12,769 nucleotides of DNA. Source: Bacillota bacterium (GTDB lineage Bacteria; Bacillota; Clostridia; Clostridiales; Clostridiaceae). Each line of letters starts with the position of its first letter. Position 1 is the stretch's first letter. Below, piece after piece: positions 5,940 through 12,769 of the stretch. Position numbers and translations under genes: made by a program. The notes under the pieces were generated by a model. The model ran no database searches, was not told the origin of the DNA, and saw only the letters and a list, made by a program, of their open reading frames with translations. The DNA lies in the NCBI GenBank assembly GCA_030706065.1, contig JAUZPH010000052.1:1-12769 (forward strand), given 5' to 3'.

Positions 5940-6568
5940 TGAACAAAAAGGGCATATTAATAGTATTATCAGGTCCCTCCGGTGCAGGTAAAGGTACTAT
6001 ATGCAAGGCATTATTGGAAAAAGCTGATTTTTGCCTGTCAGTTTCAGCAACTACAAGACATCCGCGGGCTGGAGAAGTAGAGGGTAAGAACTATTATTTT
6101 TTGACAAGAGATGATTTTAAGGAAAGAATTAAGAAGGATGATTTTTTGGAATATGCCGAAGTTTACGGCAATTATTACGGTACGCCCAGGGGCAGTGTAT
6201 TAGAAGCCATAGAAAATGGGAAAGATGTTATACTGGAGATAGATATCCAGGGTGCCCTTAAAGTAAAAGAGTCCTATCCGGGAGGTGTTTTTATATTTAT
6301 TCTTCCGCCTTCCATGGAGGAGTTAAGGAACAGGATAATTCAGAGAGGAAGCGAAACGCCAGAATCTCTTATGACAAGATTTGTTTCGGCATATCAGGAA
6401 ATCAATTATGTTTCAAAATATAATTATGCAGTGGTAAATGACACTGTGGAAGAAGCGGTAAGGAAAATCGAGAGCATAATTGCTGCCGAGAAATGCCGTG
6501 TTGACAGAATAAAAGAAGATATTTTAGATTCCAAGGAGGGTTTAATACATGAACAACTCTATGATTAA
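5939..6568 (+). CDS. gmk: Guanylate kinase
   Basis: Guanylate kinase transfers phosphate from ATP to GMP (or dGMP), giving GDP, a step in purine nucleotide and (p)ppGpp supply. The 209-residue length is normal. The P-loop is GPSGAGKG (residues 12-19) followed by T20. GMP-binding elements include SATTRHPRAGEVEGKNYYF (about 36-54) and the YGTPRGSV segment; DIQGALKVK (about 101-109) is the usual Walker B-like region, and FILPPSMEELRNRIIQRG is the lid region. Start and remA stop share one base (TAATG), and GAGG at 5931-5934 serves as ribosome site, so the two are translationally coupled. The last 20 nt overlap the rpoZ start. No unusual residues were seen. Confidence 0.97.
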   Translation: MNKKGILIVLSGPSGAGKGTICKALLEKADFCLSVSATTRHPRAGEVEGKNYYFLTRDDFKERIKKDDFLEYAEVYGNYYGTPRGSVLEAIENGKDVILEIDIQGALKVKESYPGGVFIFILPPSMEELRNRIIQRGSETPESLMTRFVSAYQEINYVSKYNYAVVNDTVEEAVRKIESIIAAEKCRVDRIKEDILDSKEGLIHEQLYD

Positions 6569-6767
6569 TCCATCAGTAGTTGAATTATTAAAGAAGGTTG
6601 ATAACAGATATTCTCTTGTTATTGTAACTTCAAAGAGAGCAAGGCAGCTCATCGAAGGAGCTGAGCCGCTGGTAAGGGTTGGCTCAAATAAAGCACTTTC
6701 AGTAGCGATTAATGAAGTTAATACTGGTGCCATTGTTTACGAGACACTAAAAGAGGGTATTAAATAA
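6549..6767 (+). CDS. rpoZ: DNA-directed RNA polymerase omega subunit
   Basis: This 72-residue protein is the omega subunit, which helps assemble and stabilise RNA polymerase by holding the beta-prime subunit. Family features are INPSVVELLKKVDNRYSLVI (about residues 6-25), TSKRARQLIEGAEPLV, and NKALSVAINEVNTGAI, where the second helix normally carries the conserved A-x-x-E-I. The start at 6549 lies 8 nt after AAGGAGGG (6533-6540), and both sit inside the end of gmk, giving a 20-nt overlap. The in-frame ATG at 6561 would be 20 nt from that site and is less likely. The stop shares one base with the coaBC start. The gmk-rpoZ-coaBC order is the common Firmicute arrangement. Confidence 0.95.
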   Translation: MNNSMINPSVVELLKKVDNRYSLVIVTSKRARQLIEGAEPLVRVGSNKALSVAINEVNTGAIVYETLKEGIK

Positions 6768-7960
6768 TGGAATTCAAGAGAAATGTAGTGCTGGGGGTAA
6801 GCGGCGGTATCGCCGCCTACAAGGCACTGGATGTGGTGAGTGCATTAAGGAAAAAAGGGATAAATGTCGATGTCATAATGACAGAACATGCAGCCAAGTT
6901 TGTTACACCACTCACCTTCCAATCATTGAGCGCCAATTCAGTAATTGTTGATATGTTTGATGAGCCTAAGGTATGGGAAATTCAACACATTTCACTGGCA
7001 AAAAAAGCTGATCTGATTCTGGTTGTACCTGCTACCGCCAATATTATCGGGAAAGTGGCAAATGGCATTGCAGATGATATGCTTTCAACGACGATTATGG
7101 CATCCAAGGCTCCTGTACTTTTTGCACCTGCCATGAACACTGTAATGTATGTAAACCCTATTGTTCAGCAAAATATTGAACGATTGAAATCTATTGGTTA
7201 TGAGTTTATTGAACCTGCTTCCGGGATACTGGCCTGCGGAGATGAAGGAAAAGGCAAGCTGCCTGACCCAAAGCTCATAACTGAAATTGCCTTGACGAAG
7301 CTATATACCAATAAAGATCTGTATGGAAAGAGGATTCTTGTAACCGCCGGCCCTACAAATGCCCCTATAGATCCTGTCAGGTTTATATGCAACCATTCAT
7401 CTGGAAAAATGGGGTACTCAATTGCAGAAGTGGCAAGAGATCGAGGAGCAGAGGTAGTCTTAGTCTCCGGACCAACAAACCTGGATATACCTTATGGTGT
7501 TAAAGTAATCAGGGTAAATACCAACAGTGAAATGCTGAATGCAGTACTTGACAACTTTGATAATAGTGATATTGTAATAAAGTGTGCTGCAGTGGCTGAT
7601 TACAAACCCGAGTCCTACAGCGAAATAAAAATCAAAAAGGCTGGAGGCATACTGGATTTGAGGCTGATTCAGGATACAGATATACTCTTTGAACTCGGCA
7701 GGCGGAAAACCGACAAGCAGATTTTAGTAGGCTTTGCTGCGGAAAGCAACGACCTTATTGAGAATGCTAAAACAAAGATTGTAAAGAAAAATTTGGATTA
7801 TATAGTAGCCAATGATATCATGTTAAAGGATACCGGCTTTGGCTCGGATTATAATAAAGTAAGTATCATATCCAAAGACGGAGAGATAGTTAATTTAGAT
7901 AAGATGAGTAAAAGAGCGGTTGGAGAAGAAATTTTTAATACTATTGTAAAAAGGCGCTAG
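6767..7960 (+). CDS. coaBC: Bifunctional PPC decarboxylase / PPC synthetase
   Basis: CoaBC makes 4'-phosphopantetheine in coenzyme A synthesis: CoaB joins 4'-phosphopantothenate to cysteine using CTP, and CoaC decarboxylates the product using FMN. At 397 residues it is full length. The CoaC part (about 1-185) has the flavin-binding GVSGGIAAYKA (10-20), the active-site His in QHISLAK (H74), PAMNTVMY and the active-site Cys in ILACGDEGKGKLP. The CoaB part starts near 190 with RILVTAGPTNAPIDPVRF and CNHSSGKMGY, followed by CAAVADYKPESY, KIKK and VGFAAES. The start shares a base with the rpoZ stop; AAGAGGGT (6751-6758) is 8 nt upstream. The TAG stop sits in the loop of a terminator hairpin. No domain is missing. 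Confidence 0.97.
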   Translation: MEFKRNVVLGVSGGIAAYKALDVVSALRKKGINVDVIMTEHAAKFVTPLTFQSLSANSVIVDMFDEPKVWEIQHISLAKKADLILVVPATANIIGKVANGIADDMLSTTIMASKAPVLFAPAMNTVMYVNPIVQQNIERLKSIGYEFIEPASGILACGDEGKGKLPDPKLITEIALTKLYTNKDLYGKRILVTAGPTNAPIDPVRFICNHSSGKMGYSIAEVARDRGAEVVLVSGPTNLDIPYGVKVIRVNTNSEMLNAVLDNFDNSDIVIKCAAVADYKPESYSEIKIKKAGGILDLRLIQDTDILFELGRRKTDKQILVGFAAESNDLIENAKTKIVKKNLDYIVANDIMLKDTGFGSDYNKVSIISKDGEIVNLDKMSKRAVGEEIFNTIVKRR

Positions 7961-7971
7961 TGCGCTTTTTT
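7948..7971 (+). terminator. Terminator overlapping the coaBC stop codon
   Basis: GCGC (7954-7957) pairs with GCGC (7962-7965) around a TAGT loop and is followed by TTTTTT (7966-7971). A and G bases at 7948-7953 can extend the stem by pairing with the T run. The coaBC stop codon TAG (7958-7960) is in the loop, so a ribosome finishing coaBC would cover the hairpin. It probably ends part of the transcripts before priA. Confidence 0.75.
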
Positions 7972-8031
7972 AGTTTATATGTATTTAAAAATACAGATAT
8001 CCAAGTATAGAAACAACTATAATGTCAGCTG

Positions 8032-8038
8032 AAGGTGG
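8032..8038 (+). promoter_or_regulatory. Ribosome binding site favouring the priA GTG start
   Basis: AAGGTGG ends 7 nt before a GTG at 8046. The ATG at 8022, ten bases upstream of this motif, has no ribosome site of its own and overlaps a TATAAT string (8018-8023). Confidence 0.65.
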
Positions 8039-8045
8039 TGATGAA

Positions 8046-10250
8046 GTGTATAAATATGCAGGAGTAGTTGTAAATAATGATTCAATAATGGTAGATAAGG
8101 TTTTCACGTATGAGATACCGGAGAATATGGCAGAAAACGTTCAGATAGGTTTCAGAGTGAAAGTTCCCTTTGGAAGAGGAGACAAACTGCTTGACGGCTT
8201 TATCATGAACTTAAGTGAAGAATACTCTGGTGATGTAAATTATATAAAGCCTCTCCGAAGGCTGTGTGATGAATTTCCTCTTTTCACGCCCAGGGATTTA
8301 AAACTCATGGATTTTATGAAAAGGAGATATTTATGCACTTACATCGATGCTATAAGGCTTCTTATACCAACTGGAATAACCAAGGGGATAACAAGCAGGG
8401 TGGAAAGTGTCCTCTATATAAAGAATCCACCTGGCGGCAGGCTTGAAAAATCACCCTATACAGAAATTTACGAAAAAGTTAAAAATGAAAACGGCGTATA
8501 TAACAAGACAGCTTTGAGCAGAAAATTTAATTTTTCTCTGAGCTCTATCAACACCCTTTTAAAGCATGAAAATCTGACTACGGAAGAAGTGGTTGTAAAC
8601 AGGCTGGATCACAGAGAATACGAGGAATATTCCCCCAAGATTCTGAATCCTGAGCAGGCCAATGCCCTTGAGACCATTTTAACCGGAGAAGATAACAAAT
8701 ATCTTATACATGGAGTAACAGGAAGCGGAAAGACTGAAGTTTATCTTCATCTGGTGGAGAATATGCTGAAAAGCGGAAAGGACAGCATAATGCTAGTCCC
8801 AGAAATCTCACTGACGCCTCAGATGGTGGAACGCTTCAAAGGAAGGTTTGGCAGAGACATCAGTGTCTTTCACAGCAAAATGTCCGATGGTGAACGATTT
8901 GATGAATGGATGCGTATAAAGAAAGGTAAGACCAAGATTGCCATTGGAGCGAGATCTGCTTTATTTCTGCCTTTTAAGAATCCAGGTATAATCATCATGG
9001 ATGAGGAACATGAAAGCAGCTATAAATCTGAAAGCAATCCAAAGTATGATGCCAGGGAGATAGCAGAGTACATGTCAGCAATCAATGGCTGCAAGCTGGT
9101 TTTTGGAACAGCTACCCCTTCAATGGACACATATTTCAGAAGTAAAAACGGGGATATTAAGCTAATTGAGATAAAAAATAGAGCCGACAATGCAAAGCTT
9201 CCGGATATGGAACTTGTCGATATGCGAGAGGAGCTTGCAAACAACAACAGATCTATATTCAGTTCCAGGCTCTTCAAGGTCATGGATCAGAGTATAAAAA
9301 AAGGTGAACAGGTAATTCTCTTTCTGAACAGAAGAGGTTTTTCTACCTTTGTATCCTGCAGAAAATGCGGATTTGTATATAAATGTCGTCAGTGTGACAT
9401 CACACTGACCTACCATAAAGAAGATAACCTTATGCACTGCCACTACTGCGGATACCGGCAGCCAGTCCATCAGAAATGCCCTCAGTGCGGCAGTAGTTAT
9501 TTGAAATATTTCGGCATTGGCACTGAGAGGGTTGAAGAAGAAGTAAAGAAGTATTTCCCTTCGGTAAAAACATTACGAATGGATATGGATACCACAAGAA
9601 AGAAGAATTCTTATATCAATATATATGAAAGCTTTAAGGCAGGAGAAGCTCAGGTGCTCATAGGCACTCAGATGATTGCAAAGGGGCTGGACTTTCCAAA
9701 TGTAACCCTGGTGGGAGTACTGGCGGCGGACTTAACTTTGAACCTTCCGGATTACAAGTCCTCTGAAAGAACCTTTCAACTTCTCACACAGGTGGCTGGA
9801 AGGGCAGGAAGGAGCAATAAAGGCGGAAGAGTAATCATTCAAACCTATACACCCGATCATTACAGTATACAATGTTCCATGGCCAATGATTATGATGGCT
9901 TTTATAATAAAGAGATAACTGTCCGCGATAATATGAATTACCCTCCCTTCAGTGAGATAATAAATATAAACTTAAACTGTGCCAAAGAGGACTTGCTTAT
10001 TAAAACCATTAAAGAATTGGGCGAGAAAGTGAAGTTTTTTTTAAAGGACCGGAAGGAAATAGATGTATTGGGGCCATGCCCTTGTGCCATCTCAAAGATA
10101 AAGGAGATGTACCGTTGGCAGATAATATTAAAGGGAGCCTTTGATTACGGATTAGCAGAAGACATTAAAGATGTAGTGTATGACAGCCTGAAAAATGTAT
10201 ATACTGAAGTAAAATTGAATTTAGATGTAAACCCTAATAATTTGATATAG
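8046..10250 (+). CDS. priA: Primosomal protein N' (replication restart helicase PriA)
   Basis: PriA recognises stalled forks and recombination intermediates, unwinds DNA 3'-5' with ATP and reloads the replisome. From the GTG at 8046 it has 734 residues. The N-terminal part (about 1-105) is the 3'-DNA-end-binding domain, with VDKVFTYEIPE near its start. The helicase core has Walker A GVTGSGKT (223-230), PEISLTPQMV, the DEEH box (319-322), FGTATPSMDT and QVAGRAGRSNKGG (motif VI). Eight cysteines bind two zinc ions, in pairs 438/441, 447/450, 465/468 and 478/481. The GTG has a ribosome site 7 nt upstream and gives the usual short N-terminus; an ATG at 8022 would add 8 residues. The 85-nt gap and the terminator before it suggest partly separate expression from coaBC. 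Confidence 0.96.
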   Translation: MYKYAGVVVNNDSIMVDKVFTYEIPENMAENVQIGFRVKVPFGRGDKLLDGFIMNLSEEYSGDVNYIKPLRRLCDEFPLFTPRDLKLMDFMKRRYLCTYIDAIRLLIPTGITKGITSRVESVLYIKNPPGGRLEKSPYTEIYEKVKNENGVYNKTALSRKFNFSLSSINTLLKHENLTTEEVVVNRLDHREYEEYSPKILNPEQANALETILTGEDNKYLIHGVTGSGKTEVYLHLVENMLKSGKDSIMLVPEISLTPQMVERFKGRFGRDISVFHSKMSDGERFDEWMRIKKGKTKIAIGARSALFLPFKNPGIIIMDEEHESSYKSESNPKYDAREIAEYMSAINGCKLVFGTATPSMDTYFRSKNGDIKLIEIKNRADNAKLPDMELVDMREELANNNRSIFSSRLFKVMDQSIKKGEQVILFLNRRGFSTFVSCRKCGFVYKCRQCDITLTYHKEDNLMHCHYCGYRQPVHQKCPQCGSSYLKYFGIGTERVEEEVKKYFPSVKTLRMDMDTTRKKNSYINIYESFKAGEAQVLIGTQMIAKGLDFPNVTLVGVLAADLTLNLPDYKSSERTFQLLTQVAGRAGRSNKGGRVIIQTYTPDHYSIQCSMANDYDGFYNKEITVRDNMNYPPFSEIININLNCAKEDLLIKTIKELGEKVKFFLKDRKEIDVLGPCPCAISKIKEMYRWQIILKGAFDYGLAEDIKDVVYDSLKNVYTEVKLNLDVNPNNLI

Positions 10251-10255
10251 AGGAA

Positions 10256-10352
10256 GATGTGTGAGTTTAAACATTAATGAATTCACCGGAGAAAATATCG
10301 AATCTTCACCGATTTTTTGGAGGTGAAAATTATAAATATAAACTCACACATC
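10256..10352 (+). promoter_or_regulatory. Structured priA-def spacer with 14-bp inverted repeat
   Basis: GATGTGTGAGTTTA (10256-10269) and TAAACTCACACATC (10339-10352) form a perfect 14-bp inverted repeat with 69 nt between. Inside is a terminator-like hairpin: 10287-10296 pairs with 10302-10311 in 8 of 10 positions, followed by A and TTTTTT (10313-10318). TTCACC occurs twice (10282-10287 and 10305-10310), and both copies can pair with GGTGAA (10322-10327); pairing of the second copy would break the terminator hairpin. The right arm ends 6 nt before the def ribosome site. The layout resembles an attenuator leader, but no known riboswitch or T-box motif was recognised, and a tiny inverted-repeat mobile element is an alternative. 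Confidence 0.5.
10287..10318 (+). terminator. Terminator-like hairpin between priA and def
   Basis: The stem is 10287-10296 with 10302-10311, two mismatches in ten pairs and a CGG/CCG base, a 5-nt loop, then A and six T (10313-10318). It would end priA transcripts or act as an attenuator for def-fmt-rsmB. Confidence 0.55.
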
Positions 10353-10372
10353 AATAAGAAGGAGGATTATAA

Positions 10373-10825
10373 ATGGCACTCAGGAATATAAGGAAGGATA
10401 ATGACGAAATACTGCGGAAGAAAAGCAGAAGAGTAGATGATGTAAATGACAGAATTAAAACTCTGGCAAAAGATATGCTTGAGACAATGTACGCTGCCAA
10501 CGGAGTAGGCTTGGCAGCCCCGCAGGTCGGAATATTGAAGAGGGTCATAGTTGTAGACGTGGGAGAAGGGCCTCATGCCTTTATAAATCCTGAAATCGTT
10601 GAAAAAAGCGGAAGCTGTGTTGACCTTGAAGGCTGCTTGAGCCTTCCGGGAAGACAGGGAGAAGTGGAAAGACCGACAAAAATCAAGGTAAATGCCTTGA
10701 ATGTGAATGGAGAAGAGTTTGAATTAGAAGCAGAAGACTTTTTTGCAAGGGCAATATGTCATGAAGTAGATCATCTGGAAGGAATATTATTTATTGATAA
10801 ATTAGTAAAAAGTGAGGAAAAATAA
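10373..10825 (+). CDS. def: Peptide deformylase
   Basis: Peptide deformylase removes the formyl group from the N-terminal methionine of new proteins at the ribosome exit. It is 150 residues, typical of the short Gram-positive/clostridial form. The three signature motifs are intact: GVGLAAPQVG (44-53), EGCLSLP (86-92) and HEVDH (130-134). The metal ligands are C88, H130 and H134, and E131 is the catalytic acid-base. The ATG at 10373 has AAGGAGG (10359-10365) 7 nt upstream. A 122-nt structured spacer separates it from priA, while fmt follows after only 2 nt; def and fmt act on the same formyl group and are usually paired. Its expression may be set by the upstream inverted-repeat element. Confidence 0.97.
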   Translation: MALRNIRKDNDEILRKKSRRVDDVNDRIKTLAKDMLETMYAANGVGLAAPQVGILKRVIVVDVGEGPHAFINPEIVEKSGSCVDLEGCLSLPGRQGEVERPTKIKVNALNVNGEEFELEAEDFFARAICHEVDHLEGILFIDKLVKSEEK

Positions 10826-10827
10826 CT

Positions 10828-11757
10828 ATGAAGATTGTTTTTATGGGAACTCCGGAATTTGCAGTTCCTACGCTAAAGGCATGTATAGAAAATTTCGAGG
10901 TAAGTGCAGTACTCACTCAGCCTGATAAACCGAAGGGCAGAGGTAAGAAACTCGGTTTCAGCGAGGTAAAGGAAGAGGCCTTAAAACATGTTATTGATAT
11001 ATATCAGCCGGTAAAGCTTAGAAATGACAGGGAATGCATTGATAAGTTAAAAGAACTTCAACCGGATTTTATCATCGTCGTTGCCTACGGACAGATACTT
11101 CCCAAGGAAGTTCTGGATATTCCAAAGTACGGATGTATCAATCTTCATGCGTCTCTTCTTCCCAAGTACCGGGGTGCAGCTCCGATAAACTGGTGTATAA
11201 TTAATGGTGAGAAGTTGTCCGGGAATACAACAATGCTTATGGATGTAGGCCTTGATACCGGTGATATTCTCATGCAGAGCAGAATAGAGATAACTCACGA
11301 TATGACTACAGGTGAACTTCATGACCTTTTGATGGCGGATGGTGCCTCCTTAATGGTAGATACTATAAGAGGAATATCAGAAAACCGCATTATACCTGTA
11401 AAGCAAAAGGACAGTGAGAGCTGTTATGCTTCCATGCTGAACAAGGAAATGGCCAGGATCAATTGGAGCGGCGAGGCTGAAGACATCCATAACCTGATAA
11501 GAGGATTAAGCCCTCGGCCTGTTGCATATACCGATTATAGAGGTGAGAATATGAAGGTCTTCAGTGCCGAAGCTCTTGGTGCGACAAGGGGTGAAGTTCC
11601 CGGAACCATAGTAAAAGTAAGCCGGGAAGGTATTTTGACGGCCTCTATTGATAAATATGTACTTATTAAAGAAGTACAGTTTGCAAATTCCAGAAGAATG
11701 AGAGTTGAAGAATATTTAAATGGAAACACAATTGATGAAGGTGAGATGTTCAGATGA
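10828..11757 (+). CDS. fmt: Methionyl-tRNA formyltransferase
   Basis: Fmt transfers a formyl group from 10-formyltetrahydrofolate to Met-tRNA(fMet), producing the initiator tRNA for translation. It is 309 residues, full length. The N-terminus MKIVFMGTPEFAVPTL begins the Rossmann-type formyltransferase domain (about 1-190). Catalytic residues are visible: N105 and H107 in INLHASLLPKYRGAAP and D143 in MDVGLDTGDI. The tRNA-recognition loop is the basic KPKGRGKKLG segment (34-43). The C-terminal OB-like domain (about 205-305) begins near ARINWSGEAEDIHNLIRGLSP. The start is 2 nt after the def stop, with GTGAGG (10812-10817) as ribosome site. Its stop overlaps the rsmB start by 4 nt (ATGA). Confidence 0.97.
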   Translation: MKIVFMGTPEFAVPTLKACIENFEVSAVLTQPDKPKGRGKKLGFSEVKEEALKHVIDIYQPVKLRNDRECIDKLKELQPDFIIVVAYGQILPKEVLDIPKYGCINLHASLLPKYRGAAPINWCIINGEKLSGNTTMLMDVGLDTGDILMQSRIEITHDMTTGELHDLLMADGASLMVDTIRGISENRIIPVKQKDSESCYASMLNKEMARINWSGEAEDIHNLIRGLSPRPVAYTDYRGENMKVFSAEALGATRGEVPGTIVKVSREGILTASIDKYVLIKEVQFANSRRMRVEEYLNGNTIDEGEMFR

Positions 11758-12769
11758 ACAGCAGACAAATTGCAGTGAAGATTTTAAGACAGATTTTGGA
11801 GGAAGGAGCCTATTCAAATATTGTTCTCAGAAATTCTTTGAACAAGTATGAATTAAAGGAACAGGATAGGGGGCTGATTACTGAAATTGTATATGGAACC
11901 CTTAAATACAGGTATACTATAGACAGCATACTGTCCAGCATGGTCAGGGATCCTCTTGATAAAGTGGATAAAGATATCCTGAATATACTCAGAATATCTA
12001 TATACCAGTTCCGTTACCTCGACAAGGTGCCTGAATATGCTGTGGTTAATGAAGGTGTAAACCTGGCAAAAAAGGTTTCTTTGGGTGCCGGTAAATTTGT
12101 TAATGGTGTACTGAGAAACTACCTTAGGAGTAAGGAAGGTGATTTCAAAGTAAAACCAGGTATTATAAATGAGCTTTGTTTTAAGTATTCCTTTGAAAAA
12201 TGGATGGTAAAACTCTTTTTAGATCAGTACGGCAGGGAAGCAGCTGAAAAAATTTTGAACGGTTTAAATTCAATACCCCCTGTTACCATAAGAATAAATA
12301 CATTAAAATCCAATTATGATGATGTATTTAAAAGGCTTGTGGAGCTGAACTATACCGCTGAGGAAGGCGAAGTCTGTCCTGAGGCTGTTAAGCTCATCAA
12401 AGGGAGCAGCGTGGAAAACAATCCTCTCTTCAAGGAAGGACTATTCACTGTACAGGATGAAAGTGCCATGCTGGCATCCCTTGCGTTAGATGTAAGGGAG
12501 GGGATGAAGGTACTGGATATCTGTGCCGCTCCCGGTGGAAAAAGCACTCATATGGCGGAACTGATGAATGATGAAGGCTCAATTTATTCCGTCGATTTAT
12601 ATGAGCATAAGGTTAAGCTGATAGGGGATAATGCCAGTAGATTGGGGATACATAATATAGAACCGCATATTATGGATGCAGGTGTTTTTAATGAGAAACT
12701 TGTTGAGAAATTTGACAGAGTTCTTGTAGATGCCCCATGTTCAGGGCTAGGAATTATAAGAAAAAAACC
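11754..12769 (+). CDS. rsmB: 16S rRNA (cytosine-967-C5)-methyltransferase, 3'-truncated by window end
   Basis: RsmB (Sun/Fmu) adds a methyl group from S-adenosylmethionine to C967 of 16S rRNA. 338 residues are visible in an unbroken frame, and the window cuts off roughly the last 100 of a protein normally about 430-450 long. The first 130 or so residues form the NusB-like RNA-binding domain (MNSRQIAVKILRQILEEGAYSN; later VPEYAVVNEGVNLAKK and FVNGVLRN). The methyltransferase domain shows TVQDESAML, the SAM-binding DICAAPGGKS (255-264) and DAPCSGLG (326-333) with C329, one of the two conserved cysteines; the catalytic TCS motif would be beyond the end. The start overlaps the fmt stop (ATGA), so the two are translationally coupled. 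No frameshift was seen when translating by hand. Confidence 0.95.
   Translation, partial: MNSRQIAVKILRQILEEGAYSNIVLRNSLNKYELKEQDRGLITEIVYGTLKYRYTIDSILSSMVRDPLDKVDKDILNILRISIYQFRYLDKVPEYAVVNEGVNLAKKVSLGAGKFVNGVLRNYLRSKEGDFKVKPGIINELCFKYSFEKWMVKLFLDQYGREAAEKILNGLNSIPPVTIRINTLKSNYDDVFKRLVELNYTAEEGEVCPEAVKLIKGSSVENNPLFKEGLFTVQDESAMLASLALDVREGMKVLDICAAPGGKSTHMAELMNDEGSIYSVDLYEHKVKLIGDNASRLGIHNIEPHIMDAGVFNEKLVEKFDRVLVDAPCSGLGIIRKK

Noticed and set aside
8018..8023. TATAAT just before priA
   Set aside because: No acceptable -35 box at 16-18 nt upstream, and the ATG of the longer priA frame overlaps it.
1..12769. Defence, phage, CRISPR or mobile gene module
   Set aside because: No recombinase, transposase, nuclease-toxin pair, spacer array or phage gene was recognised; the right half is a conserved housekeeping block.

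Overview
The window is AT-rich, all recognised genes lie on the + strand, and Shine-Dalgarno sequences are strong (AAGGAGG type). An H-type small acid-soluble spore protein and the order yicC-remA-gmk-rpoZ-coaBC-priA-def-fmt-rsmB point to an endospore-forming Firmicute, most likely a Clostridia member. The genus cannot be fixed from this sequence alone.

Layout. Positions 1-40 hold the rho-independent terminator of a gene outside the window. Positions 134-3388 are a loose series of short, separately spaced genes. They are two small unrecognised proteins (134-310, 446-616), a DUF4288 protein (722-1159), a GNAT acetyltransferase (1359-1907), a small protein resembling the STAS/SpoIIAA-like fold (2295-2681), a small helical protein (2766-2978) and an SspH-type spore protein (3185-3388). 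Several are followed by their own hairpins, so this stretch is probably several short transcription units. The one long gap, 1908-2294, shows only small hairpins. A cytoplasmic-type L-asparaginase (3568-4557) follows an AT-rich spacer containing inverted repeats.

From a good sigma-A-like promoter at 4699-4728 the conserved housekeeping block begins: yicC (RNase), remA (DNA-binding regulator), gmk (GMP to GDP), rpoZ (RNA polymerase omega), coaBC (coenzyme A synthesis), priA (replication restart), def and fmt (removal and addition of the N-formyl group on initiator Met) and rsmB (16S rRNA m5C967 methylation, cut by the window end). The gene order matches the Bacillus subtilis yloC-remA-gmk-yloH-yloI-priA-def-fmt-yloM cluster. 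Spacing is tight or overlapping except at two places: coaBC/priA, where a terminator encloses the coaBC stop codon, and priA/def, where a 14-bp perfect inverted repeat encloses a terminator-like hairpin and a competing hairpin. These two junctions probably divide the block into yicC-coaBC, priA and def-fmt-rsmB segments that can be expressed differently.

I see no CRISPR array, insertion sequence, phage module, tRNA or rRNA. The least ordinary item is the structured priA-def spacer. The unrecognised small proteins are real unknowns, but nothing links them into a system.
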